A stretch of DNA of 64,000 bases from Streptomyces sp. TSRI0281 (GCF_001905125.1 NZ_LWLE01000033.1:119198-183197); one strand, 5' to 3'. Positions 16,737 through 25,878 are shown, counted from the first letter of the stretch. Numbers and translations: made by a program. Notes: a model not told the origin generated them from the letters alone.

Positions 16737-17776
16737 CGTCCGGCCCCTTCCGCGATGGCGGCGAAGGCGCGGAGCGAGTCCGTCCCGGGCACGAAGTAGC
16801 CGGTGTGCCCCTCGGCCTCCCGCGCGGGGACGCGGCGGGCCCCGAAGTGTGGATCGGCCGGGTCGTTGCCGTGCCCCAGACCGGCGAACCGTACGTTCGG
16901 CACCCGGTCGATCCAGTCGGTGGCGTCCTTCGCCGCCCAGACCCGGGCCCGGGTGTGCAGCTCGCCGACGTTGTCGGCGCGCATGCCGGGGGAGCCGAGT
17001 ACCACCAGGTCGGTGGCGCGCAGCCGGGGCGCGGCGAGGCCGCAGACGACGGAGCCGTAGCTGTGGCAGAACACCGCGGGCTCGGGCAGGGCGTCGGCCG
17101 TCAGCCCGGCGGTGAACCGGGCCAGCCGGTCCGCCCCCGCCTCGGCCAGATCACCGGTCGCGGCGTCGAGACCGACGCCCACGGGGGTGGTGTAACCGGC
17201 CCAGGCGATGACCGCGCTGCCCGGACCGCTCTGCGCGTACAGCGACTTCGCCATGCCGGCCGGAGTGCCGTACACATCGTCTCTCCGGTCGAAGGTCCCG
17301 GCGTCGATGTCCGAACCGGGGACCACGACGGACACCCGGCGCGCGGACCTCAGCTCCCCGAACACCTCGGCGACCTGACCCCGGCCGCGCGGGTCGAACG
17401 CGAGGATCTGCCGCCCCGGCGCCGCGAGACTCCGGTACCGGAGTTCGTGACCGGCCTTCAGGGACAGCGCGTTGGCGCGGTAGCGCAGCTCGACCGGAGC
17501 GCCGTCGAGATTGCCGACGACCAACGGGTGGCGTACCACCAGCATCTGCTGCTGCTCGGCGCTCAACCCCCGGAAGAACGCGGCCACTTCGGCCGGAGTG
17601 GTCCGCCCCGGATCGGGCAGCGTCCGCCCCAGCGCATGGTCCGCCCGCCAGGAGGCGCTGCCCGGCGGTGGCCCGGTCAGCGCCTGTTGCGCGTCCCCCG
17701 ACACCCACCCGGCGGACCCCGCCACCACCGTGGTCGCCAGTGCGACCGCGACCAGGGTCCTCGCGTATCGACGCAT
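16733..17776 (-). CDS. Secreted DUF1023 alpha/beta hydrolase
   Basis: The 347-residue protein starts with a Sec-type signal (MRRYARTLVAVALATTVVAGSAGWV). It has the DUF1023 alpha/beta hydrolase domain, with the nucleophile elbow FCHSYGSVVCG (GxSxG-like HSYG), the preceding VIAWAGYTTPVGV and the late GHTGYFVPGTDS that supplies the His. It is a close paralogue of the gene at 21241-22464. Substrates of the family are unknown; secretion and linkage to an acyltransferase hint at surface lipid or ester turnover. The gene just upstream on this strand, 137 bases away, is a response regulator. Confidence 0.85.
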   Translation of the reverse strand: MRRYARTLVAVALATTVVAGSAGWVSGDAQQALTGPPPGSASWRADHALGRTLPDPGRTTPAEVAAFFRGLSAEQQQMLVVRHPLVVGNLDGAPVELRYRANALSLKAGHELRYRSLAAPGRQILAFDPRGRGQVAEVFGELRSARRVSVVVPGSDIDAGTFDRRDDVYGTPAGMAKSLYAQSGPGSAVIAWAGYTTPVGVGLDAATGDLAEAGADRLARFTAGLTADALPEPAVFCHSYGSVVCGLAAPRLRATDLVVLGSPGMRADNVGELHTRARVWAAKDATDWIDRVPNVRFAGLGHGNDPADPHFGARRVPAREAEGHTGYFVPGTDSLRAFAAIAEGAGR

Positions 17777-17913
17777 CTCGCCCTCCCTCTCCGGCTGTCG
17801 TACGCCGATCGGCGCGACGGAGAGGAAGGTAGGAAGAGGACGGGGGGAAGAGCGTCACACCGGGGAGCCAAGTGCGAGGTGATACCGGGGTAGGGGGTGT
17901 ATGACCCGGGGCG

Positions 17914-18603
17914 CTACGCCCCCGTGTCCCCCGGCGCCACCAGCCCCGACTCGTACGCGAAGATCACCGCCTGCGCCCGGTCCCGCAGATCCAGCTTGGC
18001 CAGCACCCGGCCGATGTGCGTCTTCACCGTCTGCTCGGCCAGCACCAGCCGCCCCGCGATCTCCTGGTTGGACAGCCCCCGCGCGATCAGCTCCAGCACC
18101 TCGCTCTCGCGCGGCGTGAGCCCGTTCAGCCGCAGCGCGGCGCCGCTGCGGGCCGCCCCGGACGGCCGCTGAGCCGCGAAGTCCGCGATCAGCCGGCGGG
18201 TCACGGACGGCGCCAGCAACGCGTCCCCCGCCGCCACCACCCGTACCGCCGAGATCAGGTCCGCCGGCGGGGCGTCCTTCAGCAGGAACCCGGACGCGCC
18301 GGCGCGCAGCGCCTCGTACACGTAGTCGTCCACGTCGAAGGTGGTGAGCATCAGCACCTTCGGCCGGTGCACCACGCCCACCGGCGGGTTCAACAGCTCA
18401 CGGGCCGCCGCCAGGCCGTCCATCTCGGGCATCCGGACATCCATCAGCACCACATCGGGATGCTGGTTCCGGCTCACCTCGACGCCCCGGCGCCCGTCCG
18501 GCGCCTCGCCCACCACGTCGATGTCGCTCTGCGCCGACAGCAGTGCCGCGAAACCTGCCCGCACCATGGCCTGGTCGTCGACGATGATCACGCGGATGGT
18601 CAA
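17914..18603 (-). CDS. NarL/FixJ-family response regulator
   Basis: The 229-residue regulator has a receiver domain (1-125) with the acid pair DD at 9-10, phospho-acceptor Asp in VVLMDVRMPEMDG (about residue 54), the conserved Thr in MLTTFD and Lys in FLLKDAP. A LuxR-type helix-turn-helix follows (about 162-220): LTPRESEVLELIARGLSNQEIA, then VKTHIGRVLAKLDLRDR. It overlaps the kinase gene by 4 bases and is its cognate partner. Targets may include the adjacent DUF1023 and acyltransferase genes. Confidence 0.93.
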   Translation of the reverse strand: MTIRVIIVDDQAMVRAGFAALLSAQSDIDVVGEAPDGRRGVEVSRNQHPDVVLMDVRMPEMDGLAAARELLNPPVGVVHRPKVLMLTTFDVDDYVYEALRAGASGFLLKDAPPADLISAVRVVAAGDALLAPSVTRRLIADFAAQRPSGAARSGAALRLNGLTPRESEVLELIARGLSNQEIAGRLVLAEQTVKTHIGRVLAKLDLRDRAQAVIFAYESGLVAPGDTGA

Positions 18604-19970
18604 GAGTCCTCCGAAGTCGGGTGGGCGGACGGGGCCGGCCGGGCTACCGGAGCCGGCCGCGCCGACGGGGCTCCGGCCGGTGGCAGCGGCATCCGGGCGG
18701 CCACCCGGAAACCCCCGTCGGGCAGCGGGCCCGTGTCCAGGGATCCGCCGGTCAACCGTACGCGCTCGCGCATCCCGACCAGCCCGTGCCCGGTCCCCGT
18801 CGTCTCCAGCGGCGAACGGGTCAGGTTCGCCGGGCTGTTGACGACCAGCACCGTCAGATGGCCCGCGCCCGCCGTGATGGACACCTGGGTCCGCGCCCCC
18901 GGCGCGTGCCGGATCACATTGGCCAGCGCCTCCTGCACGATGCGGTACGCCGACAGATCCACCGCCGACGGCACCTCGCCGAGATCCGCCGCCAGCGACA
19001 GTTCGGCCGGCACCCCCGCCCGCACCGTCGCCTCCACCAGCTGCTGCACACGGTCGATGCCGGGCTGCGGCGCCCGGTCACCCTCCGTGCCGTCACTGCG
19101 CAGCACCGACAGCAGCCGCCGCATCTCGCCCAGCGACTCCCGCGCACTGGCCGCGATGGCCGTGAACTCCTCGCGCGCCTCGTCCGACAGACCGCTGATC
19201 CGGTACGGCGCGGAGTCGGCCTGCACCGTGATCACCGACATATGGTGCGCGACCACGTCGTGCAGCTCGCGGGCGATCCGGGTCCGCTCCTCCAGCAGCG
19301 TGCGCTGTGCCCGCTCGGTCTCGCTGATGGTCTCCTGCTCGGCGAGCCGGCGCTGCGCCTCGCCCCGTTCCCGTACCGCGGTCCCGATCACCAGCACCAC
19401 CGCGCCGAGGATGAACAGCAGCAGCGCGCTGCCGTTGCTGCGCTCGGGCGCGACCAGATACAGCACCAGACCGACGGTGCCCGTCAACAGCCAGACACCG
19501 ATCACGGTCCGCCGGGTCTCGCGCAGACCGATCGCCAGCAGCAGGAACAGATAGGCGACGATGGCCGGCGGGGTCCACGGCCAGGCGTCGTACTTCTCGA
19601 CCGGCTTCGACAGGAGGACGAACGCGCCGAGGATGTCGGCGGGAAAGATGATCCACCAGGCCTGCAGGGGCCGGTGCGCCAGCATCAGCAGCGGGGCGGC
19701 CTGGGCGACGGCCAGGGCTCCGGCCACGCCTCCCGTCAGACCGTACTGCGCGGTCAGGACGTTGATGGTGACCGGGACGAAGACCGAGGTGAGCGCGATC
19801 ACCACCGCGTACGGAAGCAGCCGCTGCCACCGTTTCGGGGCACCGGCCAGGAGCGGAGTGGGCGGATGGGACACGTGGGACAGCCCGTGGGCGAGCTCGC
19901 GCAGATTGCGGCGGGCGGCGCTCAGCAGACCATCGGCGGGCGGCGGCGGCCCGGCGGGGGAAGTGGACAT
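18600..19970 (-). CDS. Sensor histidine kinase, HisKA_3 type
   Basis: A 456-residue membrane kinase with five or six predicted membrane helices (about 45-190) and almost no extracellular domain, suggesting it senses a membrane or intramembrane signal. The dimerisation/phospho-His motif is ARELHDVVAHHMSVI (about 240), the NarL-partner type, followed by the N box IVQEALANVIRHAPGA and the G box GTGHGLVGMRERV of HATPase_c. The last 30 residues are a Pro/Ala-rich tail. The gene is the promoter-proximal member of a two-gene two-component operon. Confidence 0.92.
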   Translation of the reverse strand: MSTSPAGPPPPADGLLSAARRNLRELAHGLSHVSHPPTPLLAGAPKRWQRLLPYAVVIALTSVFVPVTINVLTAQYGLTGGVAGALAVAQAAPLLMLAHRPLQAWWIIFPADILGAFVLLSKPVEKYDAWPWTPPAIVAYLFLLLAIGLRETRRTVIGVWLLTGTVGLVLYLVAPERSNGSALLLFILGAVVLVIGTAVRERGEAQRRLAEQETISETERAQRTLLEERTRIARELHDVVAHHMSVITVQADSAPYRISGLSDEAREEFTAIAASARESLGEMRRLLSVLRSDGTEGDRAPQPGIDRVQQLVEATVRAGVPAELSLAADLGEVPSAVDLSAYRIVQEALANVIRHAPGARTQVSITAGAGHLTVLVVNSPANLTRSPLETTGTGHGLVGMRERVRLTGGSLDTGPLPDGGFRVAARMPLPPAGAPSARPAPVARPAPSAHPTSEDS

Positions 19971-20050
19971 GGCCTGATCAGCCTAGGCAGGACGGCTGCC
20001 CCACGGCGTCATACCGGAGTGTCGAACTGCCCGCCGCCCCTCATACCCGG

Positions 20051-20160
20051 GTACGGGGTGCGGGCGCGGGTGACGGGATGGGTGCGCCGGCACGGGTACG
20101 GGGTGCGGGCGCGGGTGACGGGATGGGTGCGCCGGTACGGGGACGGGGTGCGGGTGGTGC
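20051..20160. repeat. 45-bp tandem repeat, about 2.5 copies
   Basis: Units starting GTACGGGGTGCGGGCGCGGG occur at 20051 and 20096 (45 bp apart), with a shortened copy from 20135. The array lies between the stops or starts of two minus-strand genes, just downstream of the DUF4429 gene. Unlike the other arrays here, it does not copy coding sequence. It is G-rich on the plus strand. Confidence 0.8.
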
Positions 20161-20185
20161 GAGTGGGACCGCGCCCCCGCGCTCC

Positions 20186-21154
20186 CTACAGCTCCGCCAG
20201 CAGTTGCGCCTTCTTCGCGCTGTACTCGTGGTCCGTCACCAGACCGGCCTGATGCAGCTCCCCGAGGTGCCGTATCCGCTCGGCGATGTCCGCCGGATCG
20301 CGCCGCCCGGCGCCCACCAGGGCCGGGGCGGGGCCGACCGGCGCGGGATGGGTCCTGCGCACGGATTCGAGTACGGCGGCGGCGAAGGGCAGCGACTCGT
20401 GCACCGGCCCGTAGCCGAGGCCGAAGAGCACCGCCGCCGGGTCCTGGTCCGCCCGTGCCGGGTGTCCGGCGTCGGGGCGGGCGGACCCGGGCGCCGAGGA
20501 CGCCGGGGCGACGGGACCGGCCGGTCCGTGCGGGTCGCCGGGACGGCCGCCCGCGCCGCCGGTCACCGCCACCGCCGTACGGGGCACGAGGCGCAGATAG
20601 CCTTCGAGCGCCTCGGGCGAACGCCATTCGACCCCACACAGTTCGGCCACCGGGAACGTCTGGTCGCCCGCCTTCCACTTGGCGCTGGAGGCACCGGTCC
20701 ACGACCACCGGAAGGAGATCCGCTCCCCGTCGAAGCTGGCCCTGCCGTCGTACGCCTTGAAGTGCATCGGCGCCTCGGGAACGGTGACCAGGAACCGGTC
20801 GGCGGGTATGCCGTCGTCGGGTCCCAGCAGGGCGCGCAGCTCGTCCGCGTAGTACTCGGCGAGCACCTCCCGCTCCGCCGGAAGCACCAGGCGGTACGGG
20901 TCGCACCCGTCCTTCAGCTGTCCCGCGGCAGCCTCGACCAGGGGATCGGCACCCGGTCTCGGCACCGCGTGAAGAACTACCGTGCCCCGCTTGCCGGGGG
21001 TAAGCGTCACCGACGCCAACGCCGCATACGGGATGCGGCGTTCACGCAGGCTCTGGAAGAGCTTCGGCGTGCGGATACCCCGTTCGAAGCGGATGAGCAC
21101 GGAGTCGGTGTCGAACTCCCAGGTGGCATGAATTCCGGCCAGCACATCACCCAT
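20186..21154 (-). CDS. DUF4429 protein with C-terminal SHOCT domain
   Basis: The 322-residue cytosolic protein has two DUF4429 beta-rich repeats (about 8-95 and 120-205; TWEFDTDSVLIRFERG starts the first, KAYDGRASFDGERISFRW the second), a Gly/Pro-rich linker and a SHOCT helix pair at the end (IRHLGELHQAGLVTDHEYSA). SHOCT domains are short oligomerisation modules often joined to stress or membrane-associated proteins. Function unknown. The ATG at 21154 is used; an ATG three codons earlier at 21163 is equally possible. Confidence 0.82.
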   Translation of the reverse strand: MGDVLAGIHATWEFDTDSVLIRFERGIRTPKLFQSLRERRIPYAALASVTLTPGKRGTVVLHAVPRPGADPLVEAAAGQLKDGCDPYRLVLPAEREVLAEYYADELRALLGPDDGIPADRFLVTVPEAPMHFKAYDGRASFDGERISFRWSWTGASSAKWKAGDQTFPVAELCGVEWRSPEALEGYLRLVPRTAVAVTGGAGGRPGDPHGPAGPVAPASSAPGSARPDAGHPARADQDPAAVLFGLGYGPVHESLPFAAAVLESVRRTHPAPVGPAPALVGAGRRDPADIAERIRHLGELHQAGLVTDHEYSAKKAQLLAEL

Positions 21155-21240
21155 GTGCCTCATCGTATGTGGCACAGGCCCGTACGTCCCCCCTCGGCGT
21201 AAGTCGCAATTCATCGGACAGCCACCGCGCTCTACGCGCG

Positions 21241-22464
21241 TCAGGTGTCCCGCTCGCCGGAAATACCGCTGCGGCAGGCGCTGTCGGCCCCCGCACAGCT
21301 GACCGAACCGTACGCGCCCACGCCGATCGCGGCGAAGTTGCTGAGGCTTTCGGTGCCCGGCTCGAAATAGCCGCTGTGGCCGATCGCGTCGCCCGCCGAC
21401 ACGATCCGCGCCCCGAAGTCCGGGTCGACCGGGTCGGCCCCGTGACCGATCCCGCCGACCGCCAGGTACGGGACGTCCTGGATCCAGTCGTCGCGGTCCC
21501 GCATCGCCCACACCCTGGCGTCGGTGTCCAGCTGCTCGGCGCTGTCGGCCCGCATGCCGGGGCTGCCCGCGACCGCGATGTCGGACACCCTGGCGGGCAC
21601 TTCGTGGGCGGCGACCCCGCACAGCACGGAGCCGTAGCTGTGGCAGAAGAGCGAGACGGCCGAGGTGCCCGGCAGCGCGCTCACCATGGCGTTCAGCCGG
21701 ACCGCCCCGACCGCCGCGAGCCGGCCGAGGGCGGCGTCCATGCCGATGCCCGCGGGGGCGGTGTAGTCGGCCCAGGCGATGACGGCGGTAGGGGTGCCGG
21801 GGCGGGCGGCGCGCTCGGCCCCGTACAGCGACCGCGCCATGCCGACCGGCGCCGAGTACGTGCGTCCGGCGGACCGCTCCAGCGTCAGCAGATTGGTGTC
21901 GACGCCCGGCACCACGACGGAGACCCGGGAGGCCCGGTCGAGATCGCCGAAGACCTCGGCGGCACGGCCCTTCCCGGACGGATCGAAGGCCAGGATCTGC
22001 CGGTCCTTCGCGAGCATCGACCGGAAGCGCTCCAGCCGGTGCACCGCCTCGCCCCGGCCGTCCGGGGAGAGCGTGCTGTCGTGGGCCCGGGCGGACTCCA
22101 CGGACTGTGCCTGTTTCAGGGCCAGCCGGTTGGCGTGGTAGCGCAGGGTGACCGGGGCGCCGTTCAGATTTCCCACGACCAGGGGGTACTCGTCCGCGAG
22201 CGCCACCTGTTGTCCGGTGGTCAGTGTGGCGAAGAAGTGGGCCAGCCGGTAGGGCGGCGCGGTGACGTCCGGCAGCGCGTGACCCGCTATGCGGTCCCGC
22301 GCCCACGAGGAGAGGGCGATCTCGCGCGGCTCGTCGGAGCGTTGCTGGCGGACGGCGGTCCAGCCCGTGGTCGCCAGCATCACGAACACGACCGCGACGG
22401 CGAGCAGCGCGCGCCATGCGGTCAACGTGGGGGAGGAGTCGAAGGAAGTCACTGCCCCACACAT
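21241..22464 (-). CDS. Secreted DUF1023 alpha/beta hydrolase, second copy
   Basis: A 407-residue paralogue of the hydrolase at 16733-17776, sharing PLVVGNLNGAPVTLRYHANRLALK, FDPSGKGRAAEVFGDL, the nucleophile elbow FCHSYGSVLCG and GHSGYFEPGTESLSNFAAI. The N-terminus has one hydrophobic segment (RALLAVAVVFVMLATTGW), a signal or anchor. It is longer than its paralogue because of an extra segment before the hydrolase core and a Cys-containing tail (SCAGADSACRSG). Start uncertain: ATG at 22464 or GTG at 22452; neither has a convincing ribosome site. Confidence 0.82.
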   Translation of the reverse strand: MCGAVTSFDSSPTLTAWRALLAVAVVFVMLATTGWTAVRQQRSDEPREIALSSWARDRIAGHALPDVTAPPYRLAHFFATLTTGQQVALADEYPLVVGNLNGAPVTLRYHANRLALKQAQSVESARAHDSTLSPDGRGEAVHRLERFRSMLAKDRQILAFDPSGKGRAAEVFGDLDRASRVSVVVPGVDTNLLTLERSAGRTYSAPVGMARSLYGAERAARPGTPTAVIAWADYTAPAGIGMDAALGRLAAVGAVRLNAMVSALPGTSAVSLFCHSYGSVLCGVAAHEVPARVSDIAVAGSPGMRADSAEQLDTDARVWAMRDRDDWIQDVPYLAVGGIGHGADPVDPDFGARIVSAGDAIGHSGYFEPGTESLSNFAAIGVGAYGSVSCAGADSACRSGISGERDT

Positions 22465-22730
22465 TAGGAGACGTGCGACGACCGCCGTTACGAGGGTGAC
22501 GCACATCACTGGGCCACGGGGAATCGACGTCGGATTCCTGACGCTCCGTAGGCAACTCGCGTACGCTCCGGTGCGCTCCGGGGGCCGTCGGCCCGTGCTG
22601 ATGTCCGATGCGCGCACCGGCGTGTGAGTGGGTGTGAGGTCGGCCACGGCGGAGGCTGAGAGCTGCGGCACAGAGGGCTGGGCCGGGCGCGCGCGGGCGG
22701 GCGGACGGGGCTGCGGTTCAGGAGGGGGGT

Positions 22731-22867
22731 GCGCTCAGGGCGGGATGGCGCCTCGGGACGGGAAGATGCGCCTCAGGACGGGATGACGCCTCGGGATGCG
22801 TTGGTGTCCCTCAGGGTGCGATGACGCCCCGGGGCGCGATGGTGTCGCTCAGGACGGGATGGCGTCC
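22731..22867. repeat. About 20-bp degenerate tandem repeat over the 3' end of the TetR gene
   Basis: Seven imperfect units of about 20 bp, typified by GCGCCTCAGGACGGGATGAC (22768), run from 22731 to the end of the TetR gene. The last unit contains the TetR stop (22849-22851) and its final codons. The remaining units lie outside the coding region and look like decayed copies of the gene's end. Confidence 0.7.
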
Positions 22868-23538
22868 GGCGGGTCGACGGGTGCTTCCCGGCGCCAGTCG
22901 TCCGCGAGGGCGGGGCCGAGCTGGTCCAGGTACACCTCGGTCAGTGAGCGCAGGGAATTCAGGCTCGGGTCCCGGCCCTGGCCCCACAGCTGTCCGGCCA
23001 CCCGCATCACCCCGCAGAACGCCGCCACGGCGACCCGCGGCCGCGGGTCGGTCGCCAGGTCGAGCCCTTCCCGGTCCGCGATCAGGTGGGCGATCTGCTC
23101 CTCCAGGTCGATGCCCCGCCGCATATGGGCGGCGAGCAGGGACGGGGTCGACTCGATCAGCTGGTAGATCCGCACATGGAGGTCGACCGTGACGACTTCT
23201 TCCTCCATGCACTCGCCGATACTGTTCCAGGCGCACAGCACGGCACGGCGCATTGCCTCGAAAGGGGCCTCCGCGGCCGGGCGTTGACGCAGCTCCGACA
23301 GGAAGCGGGACTCCACCATCTCCTGGATGGCGAAGGCGGTGTCCTCCTTGCTCGCGAAGTAGCGGAAGAAGGTGCGCTGGGAGACCTCGACCGCGTCGAC
23401 GATCTCGTCGACGGTGGTCCGCTCGTATCCCTGGGTGATGAAAAGATCGAAGGCGGCGTGCAGCAGGGCGTCGCGGGTGCGCTGTTTCTTGCGTTCGCGC
23501 AGCCCTGCCGGGTGCTCGCCGTGCTGCCCGTCGGTCAC
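22849..23538 (-). CDS. TetR-family repressor divergent from an MFS exporter
   Basis: A 229-residue regulator with an N-terminal TetR helix-turn-helix (about 18-62): RDALLHAAFDLFITQGYERTTVDEIVDAVEVSQRTFFRYFASK. The C-terminal ligand domain is of the actinobacterial type that often governs drug efflux. It is divergent from the DHA2 exporter with 115 bases between them, which contain TGACAGT half-sites, so repression of the exporter is the natural inference. Its 3' end is part of a short tandem array. Confidence 0.92.
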   Translation of the reverse strand: MTDGQHGEHPAGLRERKKQRTRDALLHAAFDLFITQGYERTTVDEIVDAVEVSQRTFFRYFASKEDTAFAIQEMVESRFLSELRQRPAAEAPFEAMRRAVLCAWNSIGECMEEEVVTVDLHVRIYQLIESTPSLLAAHMRRGIDLEEQIAHLIADREGLDLATDPRPRVAVAAFCGVMRVAGQLWGQGRDPSLNSLRSLTEVYLDQLGPALADDWRREAPVDPPDAIPS

Positions 23539-23591
23539 TTACCGGTCCTCTTTTCGCCGCTTTGTCCAGCTCAGCTTACCTGTGAGCTACG

Positions 23592-23647
23592 TGACAGTTA
23601 CTGTCTTGTGAAATGGTTTGTCAACTGTCAGTGACTGTCACTAGTCT
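23592..23647 (+). promoter_or_regulatory. TetR operator cluster and exporter promoter
   Basis: Four half-sites of the form TGACAGT/ACTGTCA lie between the divergent genes: 23592-23598, 23600-23605 (one base short), 23624-23630 and 23634-23640. The first two form the 13-bp palindrome GACAGTTACTGTC. A -35 TTGTCA (23618-23623) and -10 TAGTCT (23642-23647) with an 18-bp spacer overlap the second pair. The ATG is 7 bases past the -10, so the exporter mRNA may be leaderless. Confidence 0.6.
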
Positions 23648-23653
23648 CCCCGT

Positions 23654-25264
23654 ATGACTAGTCAGACCACCGTCGAGAAGGCTTCGCGGGAGCCGGAAGA
23701 CACGCTCGTTCCCGCACCGGCCAAGGGGCTGCGCGGCCATCCCTGGCTGACGCTCTTCGCCGTGGCCATCGGCGTGATGATGGTCGCGCTCGACGGCACG
23801 ATCGTCGCGATCGCCAACCCCGCCATCCAGAAGGACCTCGGCGCCTCGCTCGCCGACGTCCAGTGGATCACCAACGGATACATGCTCGCCCTCGCGGTCT
23901 CCCTGATCACCGCGGGCAAACTCGGTGACCGGTTCGGCCACCGCCAGACCTTCCTCATAGGTGTCGTGGGCTTCGCCGCGGCATCCGGGGCCATCGGCCT
24001 CTCCGACAGCGTGGCCCTGGTGATCGTGTTCCGGGTGCTCCAGGGTCTCTTCGGCGCCCTGCTGATGCCGGCCGCGCTCGGCCTGCTGCGCGCCACCTTC
24101 CCGGCCGAGAAGCTGAACATGGCGATCGGCATCTGGGGCATGGTGATCGGCGCCTCGACCGCGGGCGGTCCGATCCTCGGCGGCGTGCTCGTGGAGCACG
24201 TCAGCTGGCAGTCCGTCTTCTTCATCAACGTGCCGGTCGGTGTGATCGCCGTCATCCTCGGCATCGTGATCCTCAGGGACCACCGGGCCGAGAACGCCCC
24301 GCGCTCGTTCGACATCGGCGGCATCGTCCTGCTGTCCCAGGCGATGTTCTGTCTGATCTGGGCCCTGATCAAGGGCGCGGAATGGGGCTGGGGCGACTAC
24401 AAGACGCTCGGCTTCCTCGGCGCCGCCGTGGTCCTGTTCTTCGTCTTCGCGCTCTCCCAGAAGAACGTGCGCGAGCCGCTGATCCCGCTGGCGATGTTCA
24501 AGTCCCTCCCGCTGTCCGCGGGTGTGGTCCTCATGGTGCTGATGGCCTTCTCCTTCATGGGCGGGCTGTTCTTCGTCACCTTCTACCTCCAGAACGTGCA
24601 CGGCATGAGCCCGGTCGACAGCGGGCTGCACCTGCTGCCGCTGACCGCGATGATGATCGTCGCGTCCCCCGTCGCGGGTGCTCTGATCACCAAGTTCGGC
24701 CCGCGCGTCCCGCTCGTCGGCGGCATGGTCTGCACCGCGATCGCCTGCTTCGGGATGTCCCAGCTGACCATCGGCACCGGCACGCTGACCATGTCGATCT
24801 GGTTCGCCCTGCTCGGCCTCGGCCTCGCGCCGGTCATGGTCGGCGCCACCGAGGTCATCGTGGGCAACGCCCCGATGGAGCTCTCCGGTGTCGCGGGCGG
24901 TCTCCAGCAGGCCGGCATGCAGGTCGGCGGCAGCCTCGGTACGGCGGTGCTGGGCGCCGTCATGGCCTCCCAGGTCGACGCCAAGCTCGCCGACAACTGG
25001 GCGGCGGCGGAGCTTCCGCCGGTCTCCGGCGAGAAGCTGGAGCAGGCGTCCTCGGCCGTCGAGGTCGGCATGCCGCCGGTCGCGCCGGGCACCCCGCCGG
25101 AGATCGCGGCGAAGATCGCGGGCGTCGCCCATGACACGTTCGTGTCGGGCATGAGCACCGCGTTCATGGTCTCGGGCATCGTCGCGGTGGTCGCGGCGCT
25201 GGTCGCCATGCTCACCAAGCGCGGTGCGAACGCCGAGGCGGGCGCCGGAGTCGGCCACATCTGA
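23654..25264 (+). CDS. MFS drug exporter, DHA2 (14-TM) family
   Basis: The 536-residue membrane transporter has 14 predicted helices. Family motifs include LDGTIVAIANPAIQKDLGAS in helix 1, the motif-A region GKLGDRFGHRQ between helices 2 and 3, and motif-C GASTAGGPILGGVL in helix 5. This is the EmrB/QacA class of proton-driven exporters of lipophilic drugs or antibiotics. The C-terminal periplasmic-type loop (about 440-500) is rich in Ala/Pro/Val. It is probably induced by release of the divergent TetR repressor. A terminator hairpin follows 43 bases after the stop. Confidence 0.93.
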   Translation: MTSQTTVEKASREPEDTLVPAPAKGLRGHPWLTLFAVAIGVMMVALDGTIVAIANPAIQKDLGASLADVQWITNGYMLALAVSLITAGKLGDRFGHRQTFLIGVVGFAAASGAIGLSDSVALVIVFRVLQGLFGALLMPAALGLLRATFPAEKLNMAIGIWGMVIGASTAGGPILGGVLVEHVSWQSVFFINVPVGVIAVILGIVILRDHRAENAPRSFDIGGIVLLSQAMFCLIWALIKGAEWGWGDYKTLGFLGAAVVLFFVFALSQKNVREPLIPLAMFKSLPLSAGVVLMVLMAFSFMGGLFFVTFYLQNVHGMSPVDSGLHLLPLTAMMIVASPVAGALITKFGPRVPLVGGMVCTAIACFGMSQLTIGTGTLTMSIWFALLGLGLAPVMVGATEVIVGNAPMELSGVAGGLQQAGMQVGGSLGTAVLGAVMASQVDAKLADNWAAAELPPVSGEKLEQASSAVEVGMPPVAPGTPPEIAAKIAGVAHDTFVSGMSTAFMVSGIVAVVAALVAMLTKRGANAEAGAGVGHI

Positions 25265-25306
25265 CCCCGCGCCCCCGACGGCGCGCGAGCGTCAACACAG
25301 CGCGAA

Positions 25307-25341
25307 CGACAGCCCCGCCGGACCCTCCGGCGGGGCTGTCG
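25307..25341 (+). terminator. Hairpin terminator after the MFS exporter
   Basis: Bases 25307-25322 pair perfectly with 25326-25341 (16 bp) around the loop CCC. It lies 42 bases after the exporter stop. Confidence 0.85.
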
Positions 25342-25440
25342 CCTATCAGGGTGATCCGGCCCCGGCCCCCTTCCCCGGACCTCGCTCCGCGGGTCAGGGT
25401 GCGATCAGAAGATCCGCACGACAACGGGGGTTGATCCATC

Positions 25441-25854
25441 ATGCGTACGACCGTTTTCGCCGCCGCGGCCCTGGCCGTCACCGCACTCGTCCCACAGGCC
25501 GCCGCCATGATCCCGGCCGGAGCCGGAGCGGCACCCGGGGCCGGCACCGCACCGAAGGCCGCCGGAGTCCGGCTCGGCACCTGCGGGGCGGGTCAGCTCT
25601 GCCTCTGGAAGAAGCCCGACTTCACCGGCGCCCGGCAGACCCATGAACTGTCCGCCGTCGACATCGAGAGCTGCGTCCCGCTGCCCCCGGGCAGCGAAGC
25701 CCAGGCGCTCGCCAACCGCACCGGGCGCCCCGTCACGACCTACCAGTCGGCGGAGTGCGCGGAGACGGGCGAGTTCGAGACGTACCCCGGCGGCGGCACC
25801 TGGGTGCCCCGCTCCCCGTACCAGGTCAGGGCCTTCAAGATCTGGGAGAACTGA
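25441..25854 (+). CDS. Secreted peptidase-inhibitor I36 family protein
   Basis: A 137-residue exported protein with a signal peptide (MRTTVFAAAALAVTALVPQAAA) followed by an Ala/Gly/Pro-rich spacer and a gamma-crystallin-like I36 domain. The domain holds four Cys in a regular pattern: GTCGAGQLCLWKKPDFTGA, then VDIESCVPLP and SAECAETGEF, typical of streptomycete metalloprotease inhibitors such as SMPI relatives. The ATG directly follows GATCCATC with GGGGG about 9 bases before. It is a single gene flanked by hairpins on both sides. Confidence 0.85.
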   Translation: MRTTVFAAAALAVTALVPQAAAMIPAGAGAAPGAGTAPKAAGVRLGTCGAGQLCLWKKPDFTGARQTHELSAVDIESCVPLPPGSEAQALANRTGRPVTTYQSAECAETGEFETYPGGGTWVPRSPYQVRAFKIWEN

Positions 25855-25878
25855 CGCGAGGGCGGCCGGACACGCCGA

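Noticed and set aside
20051..20160. Tandem 45-bp repeat considered as a CRISPR array
   Set aside because: Units are contiguous with no unique spacers between them and no dyad stem; it is a simple minisatellite.
23621..25258. A 545-codon minus-strand frame across the MFS exporter
   Set aside because: Same reason: the plus strand encodes a complete 14-helix exporter, and the antisense product is Asp/Glu/His-rich without domains.
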